Positions 1 through 5,503 of a DNA stretch of 10,274 nucleotides are shown here, one piece after another. This DNA is from an uncultured Micrococcales bacterium. Its GTDB lineage: Bacteria > Actinomycetota > Actinomycetes > Actinomycetales > Microbacteriaceae. The position numbers and the translations under genes were made by a program. The first letter of the stretch is position 1. Each line of letters starts with the position of its first letter. The stretch spans positions 1-10,274 of the forward strand of contig CAINTU010000140.1 of NCBI GenBank assembly GCA_903853515.1, given 5' to 3'. The notes beneath the pieces were generated by a model. That model was not told the origin of the DNA, ran no database searches, and saw nothing but the letters and a program-made list of their open reading frames with translations.

Positions 1-1
1 A

Positions 2-130
2 GAATTCTTGAAGGCACTTGAGTTCGGCATGCCACCAACCGGCGGCATGGGCATGGGCATCGATCGCCTGCTGATGAGCTTGACCGGTCTTGGCATTCGC
101 GAGACCATCATGTTCCCGCTGGTCAAATAG
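2..130 (+). CDS. lysS: Lysyl-tRNA synthetase, class II, C-terminal end (partial)
   Basis: Only the last 42 codons are present; the gene begins upstream of the window. LysRS charges tRNA-Lys with lysine in the cytoplasm. The visible part holds class II motif 3: a Gly-rich stretch (PPTGGMGMGIDRLLM) in which the Arg contacts ATP, followed by IRETIMFPLVK and TAG at 128-130. The FP-x-V/M-K ending is typical of bacterial LysS. In many actinobacteria lysS lies just upstream of lsr2 and clpC, and the downstream order here fits apart from the missing lsr2. The family call is secure from the motif. Nothing can be said about the N-terminal anticodon-binding domain. Confidence 0.93.
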   Translation, partial: EFLKALEFGMPPTGGMGMGIDRLLMSLTGLGIRETIMFPLVK

Positions 131-203
131 CGCCAACTTTCAAAAAAGATTTTCACCCCGAGTTTTTCACGCAGAGACATTCAACCCGAGCAAAGGCCAC
201 ACA

Positions 204-407
204 ATGTTCAATCAAGATTTCTGGGATGCAGTGCTCTCGACGCTGCCCCCGCTCGGAATGGCTGTGCTCGTCTATGTGCTCTTCAAGAGCATCATTGGCG
301 CAGACGCCAAAGAGCGCAAAACCTACTCCGAAATCGAGGCCCAAGAGCGGGCTAAGGCAGGCCTGCCGGCCAAGGCCGAGGCGAAACCAGCTCCGAAGGC
401 CAAATAG
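204..407 (+). CDS. Small single-pass membrane protein with Lys/Ala/Pro-rich tail, unknown function
   Basis: This is a 67-residue protein. A short N-terminus (MFNQDFWDAVL) leads into one hydrophobic segment at about residues 10-31, containing PPLGMAVLVYVLF. A charged stretch with ERKTYSEIEAQERAKAG follows, then a tail rich in Lys, Ala and Pro (about 48-67). Positive charge after the helix suggests N-out, C-in topology. The ATG at 204 is preceded by AAAGG (192-196) seven bases upstream. The frame stays open back to an ATG at 90, but that start lies inside lysS and is rejected. The gene sits where lsr2 is often found between lysS and clpC. From memory, similar small proteins with an ERxxYxxIEAxERAK segment occur in Microbacteriaceae at this locus, but I cannot verify this. 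Function is unknown. Confidence 0.75.
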   Translation: MFNQDFWDAVLSTLPPLGMAVLVYVLFKSIIGADAKERKTYSEIEAQERAKAGLPAKAEAKPAPKAK

Positions 408-427
408 TTCAATTGGTGTTTGGCCTT
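396..427 (+). terminator. Hairpin across the stop codon of the small membrane protein gene
   Basis: A perfect 9-bp inverted repeat pairs AAGGCCAAA (396-404) with TTTGGCCTT (419-427), leaving a 14-nt loop that includes the TAG stop. The bases that follow (AGGGG) are not T-rich, so it is a weak intrinsic terminator by the usual criteria. It may instead act as a partial terminator or as an mRNA-stabilising end before clpC. Confidence 0.4.
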
Positions 428-556
428 AGGGGCGACCAACGGCAGGCCATTCGGCAGGCATTGCTTTTAATCCATGGGCGAACAGCCCGAATAACTGGGG
501 TAGTTGCTGGTTATTGTCTTTTGTAGGAGCCATTTTTGGCGACGAAGGAGCAAAAG
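428..556 (+). other. Leader region upstream of clpC
   Basis: This 129-bp stretch separates the small membrane gene from clpC. It holds two direct copies of CGGCAGGC (440-447 and 452-459) set 12 bp apart. No convincing -35/-10 pair was found. Two Shine-Dalgarno-like sites occur: AGGAG at 525-529, six bases before a TTG at 536, and AAGGAG at 545-550, six bases before the ATG at 557. No CIRCE or HAIR heat-shock operator was recognised. The clpC promoter probably lies here, but I cannot place it. Confidence 0.4.
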
Positions 557-3007
557 ATGTTTGAGAAGTTCACCGACAAGGCCCGCAGGGTTGTTGTGCT
601 TGCGCAAGAAGAAGCCAAGCTGCTAAACCACAACTACATCGGCACAGAGCACGTGTTGCTCGGCCTGATTCACGAAGGCGAAGGCGTCGCAGCTAAGGCC
701 CTCGAGTCGCTTGGCATAACTCTCGAAGCTGCTCGCGAACAGGTCGTCGAGATCATCGGGCAGGGTCAGCAGCCACCGAGTGGGCACATTCCTTTTACCC
801 CTCGCGCCAAAAAAGTTCTTGAGCTCTCTCTGCGCGAAGCATTGCAGCTTGGCCACAGCTATATCGGCACCGAACACTTGCTTTTGGGACTGTTAAAAGA
901 AGGCGAAGGCGTTGCCACTCAGGTGCTAACCAAGTTGGGTGCTGACTCAAACAAGGTGCGCACCACCGTGCAACAAATGCTGCAAGGATTCGAAGGCAAA
1001 GAGACCGTCAACGTCGGCGGCGAAGTTGTGCAGCAAAAGGGTTCGCAGGTGCTCGACCAATATGGCAAGAACCTGACCCAAGCCGCAGCCGAAGGCAAAC
1101 TCGACCCGGTAATCGGGCGTGAGCGCGAGATCGAACGCGTGATGCAGATTCTTTCGCGCCGCACCAAAAACAACCCAATCTTGATTGGTGAGCCAGGTGT
1201 TGGCAAGACTGCGATTGTCGAAGGGCTTGCCCAAGCAATCGCCGCTGGCAATGTGCCAGAGACTTTGAAAGGCAAACAGCTTTACACCCTCGATCTTGGT
1301 TCGCTTATTGCCGGTTCACGCTATCGCGGTGACTTCGAAGAGCGCCTTAAGAAAGTCATCAAAGAGATTAAGTCTCGTGGCGACATCATCACATTTATCG
1401 ATGAGATTCACACGCTCGTTGGTGCCGGCGCCGCCGAGGGTGCAGTCGACGCAGCTTCGATATTGAAGCCGATGCTCGCCCGCGGCGAATTGCAAACCAT
1501 TGGTGCAACGACTCTCGATGAGTTCAGAAAATACTTTGAGAAAGACGCAGCCCTTGAGCGTCGCTTTCAGTCGATTCAGGTTAACGAGCCAACGATCCCT
1601 CAGGCCATCAACATTCTCAAAGGCTTGCGTGATCGTTACGAAGCTCACCACAAGGTTTCATTCACTGATGGCGCACTTGTTGCAGCAGTGAATCTGAGCG
1701 ATCGCTATGTTAGCGACCGTCAGTTGCCAGACAAGGCGATTGACCTAATCGACGAAGCCGGCGCTCGCCTGCGACTATCGACCCTTAGCTCGCCACCAGA
1801 ACTGCGCGAACTTGAAGAAAAAATCGCGGTTATCAGATTCGATAAAGAGAAAGCCATCGAAGCGCAAGACTTCGAAGGCGCCGCAAAACTACGCGATCAA
1901 GAGAAGGCCACGAACGCCGAACGCGCCAAGCTGGTCAAGCAATACCGCAGCGGCAACGTGGGTGCAAGCGGAGTGGTTGACGAAGGCCTCATCGCTGAAG
2001 TGTTGGCACAGGCAACCGGCATCCCAGTTTTCAAACTGAGCGAAGAAGAGTCAGCCAAGTTGGTCTTCATGGAAGACGAATTGCACAAGCGTGTGATCGG
2101 TCAGCGCGATGCTGTGGCCGCGATCTCGAAGTCGATTCGTCGCCAGCGCGCGGGCCTCAAAGACCCACACCGCCCATCAGGCTCATTCATCTTTGCCGGC
2201 CCGACCGGTGTTGGCAAGACCGAGCTGGCCAAGGCGCTAGCCGAGTTCTTGTTTGACGACGAGAACGCAATGATTTCACTCGACATGAGCGAATACGCCG
2301 AGAAGCACACTGTGAGCCGTCTATTCGGTGCGCCTCCGGGCTATGTTGGCTTCGAAGAAGGCGGGCAGCTAACCGAGAAGGTTCGCCGCAAGCCATTCAG
2401 CGTTGTGTTGTTCGACGAAATCGAAAAAGCCCACCCAGACATCTTCAATTCGCTGTTGCAGATCCTTGAAGAGGGTCGTCTGACCGATGGTCAAGGTCGC
2501 ATCGTTGATTTCAAGAACACCATCATCATCATGACCACCAACCTGGGCACCCGTGACATCGCGCGTGGCGCTCTTGGCTTTAGCCTCGAGGGCGACCAAG
2601 CGAATGACTATGAGCGCATGGCCGCAAAGGTTAACGACGAACTTAAGAAGAGTTTCAAGCCAGAGTTCTTAAACCGAGTGGATGAAGTCATCGTTTTCCC
2701 GCAGTTGACCAAGCCAGAGCTAATTCAGATCGTCGACCTGTTTGTGGCCAAGTTGTCACGTCGCCTCGAAGAGCGCGACATGACAATCGTCGTCACACCG
2801 GCTGCAAAAGATCGACTGATCGAAATTGGCTTCGACCCAGCTTTGGGTGCAAGACCATTGCGTCGTGCAATCCAGCGCGAAGTCGAAGACAAGATCAGCG
2901 AAGCAATCTTGCAGGGTGTGCTCAAAAATGCCAGCGACATCACGGTTGATGTTGCAGGCAAAGAGTTCACCGTTACCGGTCAGGTGCGCGAGACCGCTAG
3001 CATTTAG
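557..3007 (+). CDS. clpC: ATP-dependent Clp protease ATPase subunit ClpC
   Basis: ClpC is a Hsp100/AAA+ unfoldase that threads substrates into the ClpP peptidase in the cytoplasm. The 816 residues give a normal full length. Two Clp_N repeats lie within about residues 1-145, each with a YIGTEH motif. AAA domain 1 has Walker A GEPGVGKT at 211-218 and Walker B Asp282-Glu283. A UVR-like segment (DFEGAAKLRDQEK, about 437-450) sits in the middle region typical of ClpC, and separates it from ClpB. AAA domain 2 has Walker A GPTGVGKT at 548-555 and Walker B Asp620-Glu621. The ATG at 557 has AAGGAG six bases upstream and gives the standard N-terminus MFEKFTDKARRVVVLAQEEA. An in-frame TTG at 536 with its own AGGAG could add seven residues (MATKEQK). 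No disrupted motif was found. The gene for the acetyltransferase starts two bases after the stop. Confidence 0.97.
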   Translation: MFEKFTDKARRVVVLAQEEAKLLNHNYIGTEHVLLGLIHEGEGVAAKALESLGITLEAAREQVVEIIGQGQQPPSGHIPFTPRAKKVLELSLREALQLGHSYIGTEHLLLGLLKEGEGVATQVLTKLGADSNKVRTTVQQMLQGFEGKETVNVGGEVVQQKGSQVLDQYGKNLTQAAAEGKLDPVIGREREIERVMQILSRRTKNNPILIGEPGVGKTAIVEGLAQAIAAGNVPETLKGKQLYTLDLGSLIAGSRYRGDFEERLKKVIKEIKSRGDIITFIDEIHTLVGAGAAEGAVDAASILKPMLARGELQTIGATTLDEFRKYFEKDAALERRFQSIQVNEPTIPQAINILKGLRDRYEAHHKVSFTDGALVAAVNLSDRYVSDRQLPDKAIDLIDEAGARLRLSTLSSPPELRELEEKIAVIRFDKEKAIEAQDFEGAAKLRDQEKATNAERAKLVKQYRSGNVGASGVVDEGLIAEVLAQATGIPVFKLSEEESAKLVFMEDELHKRVIGQRDAVAAISKSIRRQRAGLKDPHRPSGSFIFAGPTGVGKTELAKALAEFLFDDENAMISLDMSEYAEKHTVSRLFGAPPGYVGFEEGGQLTEKVRRKPFSVVLFDEIEKAHPDIFNSLLQILEEGRLTDGQGRIVDFKNTIIIMTTNLGTRDIARGALGFSLEGDQANDYERMAAKVNDELKKSFKPEFLNRVDEVIVFPQLTKPELIQIVDLFVAKLSRRLEERDMTIVVTPAAKDRLIEIGFDPALGARPLRRAIQREVEDKISEAILQGVLKNASDITVDVAGKEFTVTGQVRETASI
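2998..3003 (+). promoter_or_regulatory. -10 hexamer TAGCAT for a leaderless argA transcript
   Basis: TAGCAT lies inside the last sense codons of clpC, with six bases between it and the ATG at 3010. That spacing would put the transcription start on the A of the ATG. The same TAGCATTTAG string precedes the glutaredoxin-like gene at 7977. Together with the lack of a Shine-Dalgarno site for this gene, it suggests transcription independent of clpC. No clear -35 was seen. Confidence 0.5.
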
Positions 3008-3009
3008 AA

Positions 3010-3519
3010 ATGCCTGCGATCTCGTTCACCCTGCGTGATGCACGCACGAGCGACATAAAGGCTATTCAAGCTATGCGTCAGCCGCTGGTTGACACCAAGG
3101 TGCTTCTGCAACACCAATTAGTCGCCCTCTATGAGCGCACGCAAGAGTTCATTGTGGCCGAGGCGGCTGACGGCAAGATTCTGGGTGCCGGCGCACTGCA
3201 CATCATGTGGCATGACCTCGCCGAAGTGCGCTCGCTCGTTGTCGATCAATCGGCACGAGGTGCAGGTGTTGGCAAGGCAATCGTCGAGGCCCTTGTCGCT
3301 CGTGCCAAAGACGCAGGTGTCACCCGCGTTTTCTGCCTTACCTTTGAGGTCGACTTCTTTGCCCGCTGCGGTTTTTCGCCGATTAGCGACATCCCAGTTG
3401 ATTCAGCAACATTTGAACAGATGAAGCAATCGACCGACGATGGTGTTGCCGAGTTCTTAGATCTGGCAAGAGTGAAGCAAAACACTCTAGGCAATACCCG
3501 CATGCTGCGCCTGGTTTAG
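3010..3519 (+). CDS. argA: Amino-acid N-acetyltransferase, ArgA-like GNAT family
   Basis: This 169-residue protein has the single GNAT domain seen in the short actinobacterial N-acetylglutamate synthases (Rv2747 type), which use acetyl-CoA to acetylate glutamate in the first step of arginine synthesis. The acetyl-CoA-binding motif A is visible as RSLVVDQSARGAGVGKAIV (about residues 77-95), with the Gly-rich loop RGAGVG. Family-specific strings are GALHIMWHDLAEVRSLVV, RVFCLTFEVDFFARCGF, GVAEFLDLARVKQNTLGN, and the C-terminal TRMLRLV. The start ATG is two bases after the clpC stop and has no Shine-Dalgarno site. It may be translated by coupling to clpC or from a leaderless mRNA (see the -10 at 2998). 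Adjacency of this gene to clpC is, from memory, common in Microbacteriaceae. Substrate identity is inferred from family resemblance. Confidence 0.85.
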   Translation: MPAISFTLRDARTSDIKAIQAMRQPLVDTKVLLQHQLVALYERTQEFIVAEAADGKILGAGALHIMWHDLAEVRSLVVDQSARGAGVGKAIVEALVARAKDAGVTRVFCLTFEVDFFARCGFSPISDIPVDSATFEQMKQSTDDGVAEFLDLARVKQNTLGNTRMLRLV

Positions 3520-3531
3520 CCAACCCGCTGG

Positions 3532-3537
3532 CAAAAT
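3532..3537 (+). promoter_or_regulatory. -10-like CAAAAT before the exported-protein gene
   Basis: CAAAAT ends six bases before the ATG at 3544. It has one mismatch to TAAAAT. The gene has no Shine-Dalgarno site, so a leaderless start is plausible. This is the weakest of the seven such hexamers in the window. Confidence 0.35.
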
Positions 3538-3543
3538 AAAGCC

Positions 3544-4143
3544 ATGTCGCAATACCGTCGCCCACAGCAGCCTTCGCCACGCACCATCATGATTCGCCGC
3601 CTAATCGCGCTGGGCGTTGTTGCTTTGGTCATCTGGGGTGTCGTCGCGGGCATCGCAGCGCTCTTTGGTTTCGTTGGGCGCATCATCAACCCGAACGGCG
3701 CAAGTTGTTCACCGACACAACTTAAAGTTGACGCGCACGTTGGCACTTCAACGGCTGCAGACAAATCGCAGTTCACCGGCTCTCAGGTGCCATATTTTTG
3801 GTTCACAGTGCAAAACATTTCGACAACCGACTGCACATTCAACCTAGGTTCAACTGTGACCTTCTCGACTGTTACGAGCAACAGTGGCACCGGTCCGCAG
3901 ACCTATTGGAAGTCTTCTGACTGCACAGGTGTGACCCGCAGCGATTACAACATCAAGGTGCCAGCTGGTCAAGTTTTAGCCAGCCCGCCATCGGCCTGGG
4001 ATCAAGTTCGTTCGCCGAATCCAAACGGCTGTGCTGCCGGATCTGGTTCGGTCAAAGTGCCAGCTGGCGGGGCCACCTATCAGCTGACCTTTAGTGTGAA
4101 CAACATCGTCAGCGAGAACCAGGCACCGTTCACCCTCAACTAG
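3544..4143 (+). CDS. Membrane-anchored exported protein with four cysteines, unknown function
   Basis: This 199-residue protein has an N-terminal cytoplasmic segment with Arg residues (about 1-19), one long hydrophobic segment (about 20-45), and an extracytoplasmic domain rich in Ser, Thr, Asn and beta-type sequence. There is no lipobox cysteine and no clear signal-peptidase site, so it is probably a signal anchor with an N-in, C-out orientation. Exactly four cysteines, Cys55, Cys97, Cys127 and Cys163, all lie outside the membrane. They could form two disulfides. The pattern of hydrophobic strands ending in VPAGGATYQLTFSV suggests an Ig-like beta-sandwich of the kind found in actinobacterial cell-surface proteins. 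I do not recognise the family. It lies between argA and proC with 24 and 22 bp gaps, and its start choice is supported only by spacing to CAAAAT. Confidence 0.7.
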   Translation: MSQYRRPQQPSPRTIMIRRLIALGVVALVIWGVVAGIAALFGFVGRIINPNGASCSPTQLKVDAHVGTSTAADKSQFTGSQVPYFWFTVQNISTTDCTFNLGSTVTFSTVTSNSGTGPQTYWKSSDCTGVTRSDYNIKVPAGQVLASPPSAWDQVRSPNPNGCAAGSGSVKVPAGGATYQLTFSVNNIVSENQAPFTLN

Positions 4144-4152
4144 CCACCTGCT

Positions 4153-4158
4153 TAGACT
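4153..4158 (+). promoter_or_regulatory. -10 hexamer TAGACT for a leaderless proC transcript
   Basis: TAGACT fits the TANNNT actinobacterial -10 and ends seven bases before the proC ATG at 4166. A partial -35 match, TTCACC (4129-4134), lies 18 bp upstream in the end of the preceding gene. No Shine-Dalgarno site lies before proC. Confidence 0.55.
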
Positions 4159-4165
4159 TATTGCC

Positions 4166-4999
4166 ATGAGACAAACAAGCGTGGCAATTTTGGGTGCAGG
4201 TTCTATGGGAACAGCGATTCTCGCCGGGCTTCTAAAATCAGGTCTCGATGCCTCAACGGTTACGACCACCGTTGCCAAAACCGAATCAGCCGATGCGCTT
4301 GCAAAGAAATACGGCGTGACTGCATATTCAACCGAATACCAACCGCGCGCCAATCTGCTCGCAGCCACCGACGCAAAACTTATCTTGCTTGCCGTGAAGC
4401 CCGACAAGATCGCTGCCTTGCTTAAAGAAATTCACGACTGTGTATCACCTGACGCCCTAATCGTTTCTGTGGCCGCGGGCATCACAACTCACACCATTGA
4501 GTCGCACCTGCCTAAAGGCGTCGGTGTGGTGCGTGCGATGCCAAATACTCCGGCGATTATTTCTAAAGCCGTCACTGGCGTTGCTGCCGGCAAATCAGCT
4601 TCGGCCGAGCAGGTTGCCGAGGCCGTGAAGCTTTTTGAAACGGTGGGCAAAGTCGTGCAGATCGAAGAATCCCAGATTGATGCATTGTCGACCATTTCTG
4701 GATCAGGCCCCGCCTATGTCTTCTTCATGATTGAGACATTCACCAAAGCCGCAATTGCCCAAGGATTCACCCCCGCACAAGCCAAAGAACTCGTTGAGCA
4801 AACCTTCTTGGGCTCAACACTTTTGCTCGAACACACTCACGGCGACCCGGCTGAGTTGCGCCGTCAGGTCACTAGCCCGAACGGCACCACCATGAAGGCA
4901 ATTGCCGTGCTCGAAGCGAACGGCCTCGATGACATTTTTGTGCAGGCAACTTCTGCTGCTCTCGCGCGCGCGAAAGAAATCGCTGAGGGCAAAATTTAG
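4166..4999 (+). CDS. proC: Pyrroline-5-carboxylate reductase
   Basis: ProC reduces 1-pyrroline-5-carboxylate to proline with NAD(P)H, the last step of proline synthesis, in the cytoplasm. The 277 residues are a normal length. The N-terminal Rossmann fold shows VAILGAGSMGTAIL with the dinucleotide loop G10-A-G12-S-M-G15, then the conserved LAVKPDKI and RAMPNTPA segments. The C-terminal dimerisation and catalytic domain carries SGSGPAYVF and the P5CR signature around PAELRRQVTSPNGTT. All diagnostic regions are intact. The gene is convergent with arsC; only 23 bp separate their stops and I see no strong terminator there. It has no obvious functional link to its neighbours besides ordinary amino-acid synthesis shared with argA. 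Confidence 0.95.
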   Translation: MRQTSVAILGAGSMGTAILAGLLKSGLDASTVTTTVAKTESADALAKKYGVTAYSTEYQPRANLLAATDAKLILLAVKPDKIAALLKEIHDCVSPDALIVSVAAGITTHTIESHLPKGVGVVRAMPNTPAIISKAVTGVAAGKSASAEQVAEAVKLFETVGKVVQIEESQIDALSTISGSGPAYVFFMIETFTKAAIAQGFTPAQAKELVEQTFLGSTLLLEHTHGDPAELRRQVTSPNGTTMKAIAVLEANGLDDIFVQATSAALARAKEIAEGKI

Positions 5000-5022
5000 T
5001 TACTGCGTTTAAGCTTTCGCCT

Positions 5023-5430
5023 TTAGGCTTTCGCGTCGATTTCGGCAATCAAAGCTTCAACTCGTGAGCGAATTTCATCACGAATTACTCTGACCGGCTC
5101 GATGCCTTGGCCAGCTGGATCGTCAAGCTGCCAATCGAGATAGGTTTTGCCAGCAAAGAACGGGCAGGCATCGCCACAGCCCATGGTGATGACATAGTCG
5201 CTGTCAATCACAGCTTGATCGGTGAGAACTTTTGGCGTTTGCGCTGAAACGTCGATGCCTTCTTCGGCCATTGCCTCAACAGCAACTGGGTTCACGCTGT
5301 CTTTAGGCGCTGTGCCTGCCGACCGAACTTCGACGCGGTCGCCGGCTAGCGCCTGCAAGAATCCGGCGGCCATTTGAGAACGCCCGGCGTTGTGAACACA
5401 AACAAACAAGACGCTCGCCTTTTTAGTCAT
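5023..5430 (-). CDS. arsC: Arsenate reductase / arsenate-mycothiol transferase, LMW-phosphatase type
   Basis: This 135-residue protein belongs to the low-molecular-weight tyrosine phosphatase fold class of arsenate reductases. The P-loop CX5RS is Cys11-VHNAG-Arg17-Ser18 near the N-terminus. The general-acid Asp is probably in LDDPAG (Asp103-Asp104-Pro105). The segment TMGCGDACP (Cys85, Cys89) and the end GIEPVRVIRDEIRSRVEAL match corynebacterial arsenate reductases, which from established work use mycothiol and mycoredoxin. That fits an actinobacterial host. The reaction converts arsenate to arsenite in the cytoplasm. The upstream co-directional gene is an aquaporin with an arsenite-channel-like filter, which supports arsenic rather than tyrosine phosphatase activity. 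The ATG at 5430 is leaderless-like, with TATCGT six bases upstream. No arsR regulator was seen in the window. Confidence 0.88.
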   Translation of the reverse strand: MTKKASVLFVCVHNAGRSQMAAGFLQALAGDRVEVRSAGTAPKDSVNPVAVEAMAEEGIDVSAQTPKVLTDQAVIDSDYVITMGCGDACPFFAGKTYLDWQLDDPAGQGIEPVRVIRDEIRSRVEALIAEIDAKA

Positions 5431-5436
5431 GGCTCA

Positions 5437-5442
5437 ACGATA
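5437..5442 (-). promoter_or_regulatory. -10 hexamer TATCGT for a leaderless arsC transcript
   Basis: Read on the minus strand, TATCGT is followed by six bases (TGAGCC) and then the arsC ATG. This is the leaderless spacing found at several other genes here. The place where a -35 would lie falls inside the hairpin at 5450-5477, so terminator and promoter are interlocked. Confidence 0.5.
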
Positions 5443-5477
5443 AAGCAAAGGGCGCCGAGTCTTACGACCCGGCGCCC
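5443..5477 (-). terminator. Intrinsic terminator after the aquaporin gene, abutting the arsC promoter
   Basis: Arms GGGCGCCG (5450-5457) and CGGCGCCC (5470-5477) pair perfectly over 8 bp. After an A/C mismatch, three further pairs (GTC with GAC) close a TTAC tetraloop. On the minus strand the hairpin starts 26 nt after the aquaporin stop and is followed by TTTGCTTTA, a usable U-rich tail. It should end the SOUL-aquaporin transcript, at least partly. Confidence 0.72.
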
Positions 5478-5503
5478 CTAATAGCTAGTGGCTTGCAGAC
5501 GAA

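Noticed and set aside
90..203. N-terminal extension of the 67-residue protein to an ATG at 90
   Set aside because: It lies inside lysS in another frame, adds sequence without membrane-protein character, and the ATG at 204 has its own AAAGG site.
404..421. Sequence like a tRNA D-arm (TAGTTCAATTGGT) after the small membrane gene
   Set aside because: There is no anticodon arm, T-loop GTTCRANNC or matching acceptor stem downstream; the string is the loop of the 396-427 hairpin.
476..488. Small palindrome GGGC-GAACA-GCCC upstream of clpC as a ClgR or HAIR operator
   Set aside because: It does not match the ClgR core or the HspR HAIR pattern as I know them, and the arms are only four bases.
3976..4407. 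Minus-strand open frame of 143 codons across the 3544 gene and proC
   Set aside because: It is antisense to two better-supported genes, one of which (proC) is certain.
5013..5034. Direct repeat GCTTTCGC in the proC-arsC convergent gap
   Set aside because: Only two 8-bp copies, one partly in the arsC coding end; no stable hairpin or T-tract, so neither a terminator nor a mobile-element scar is supported.
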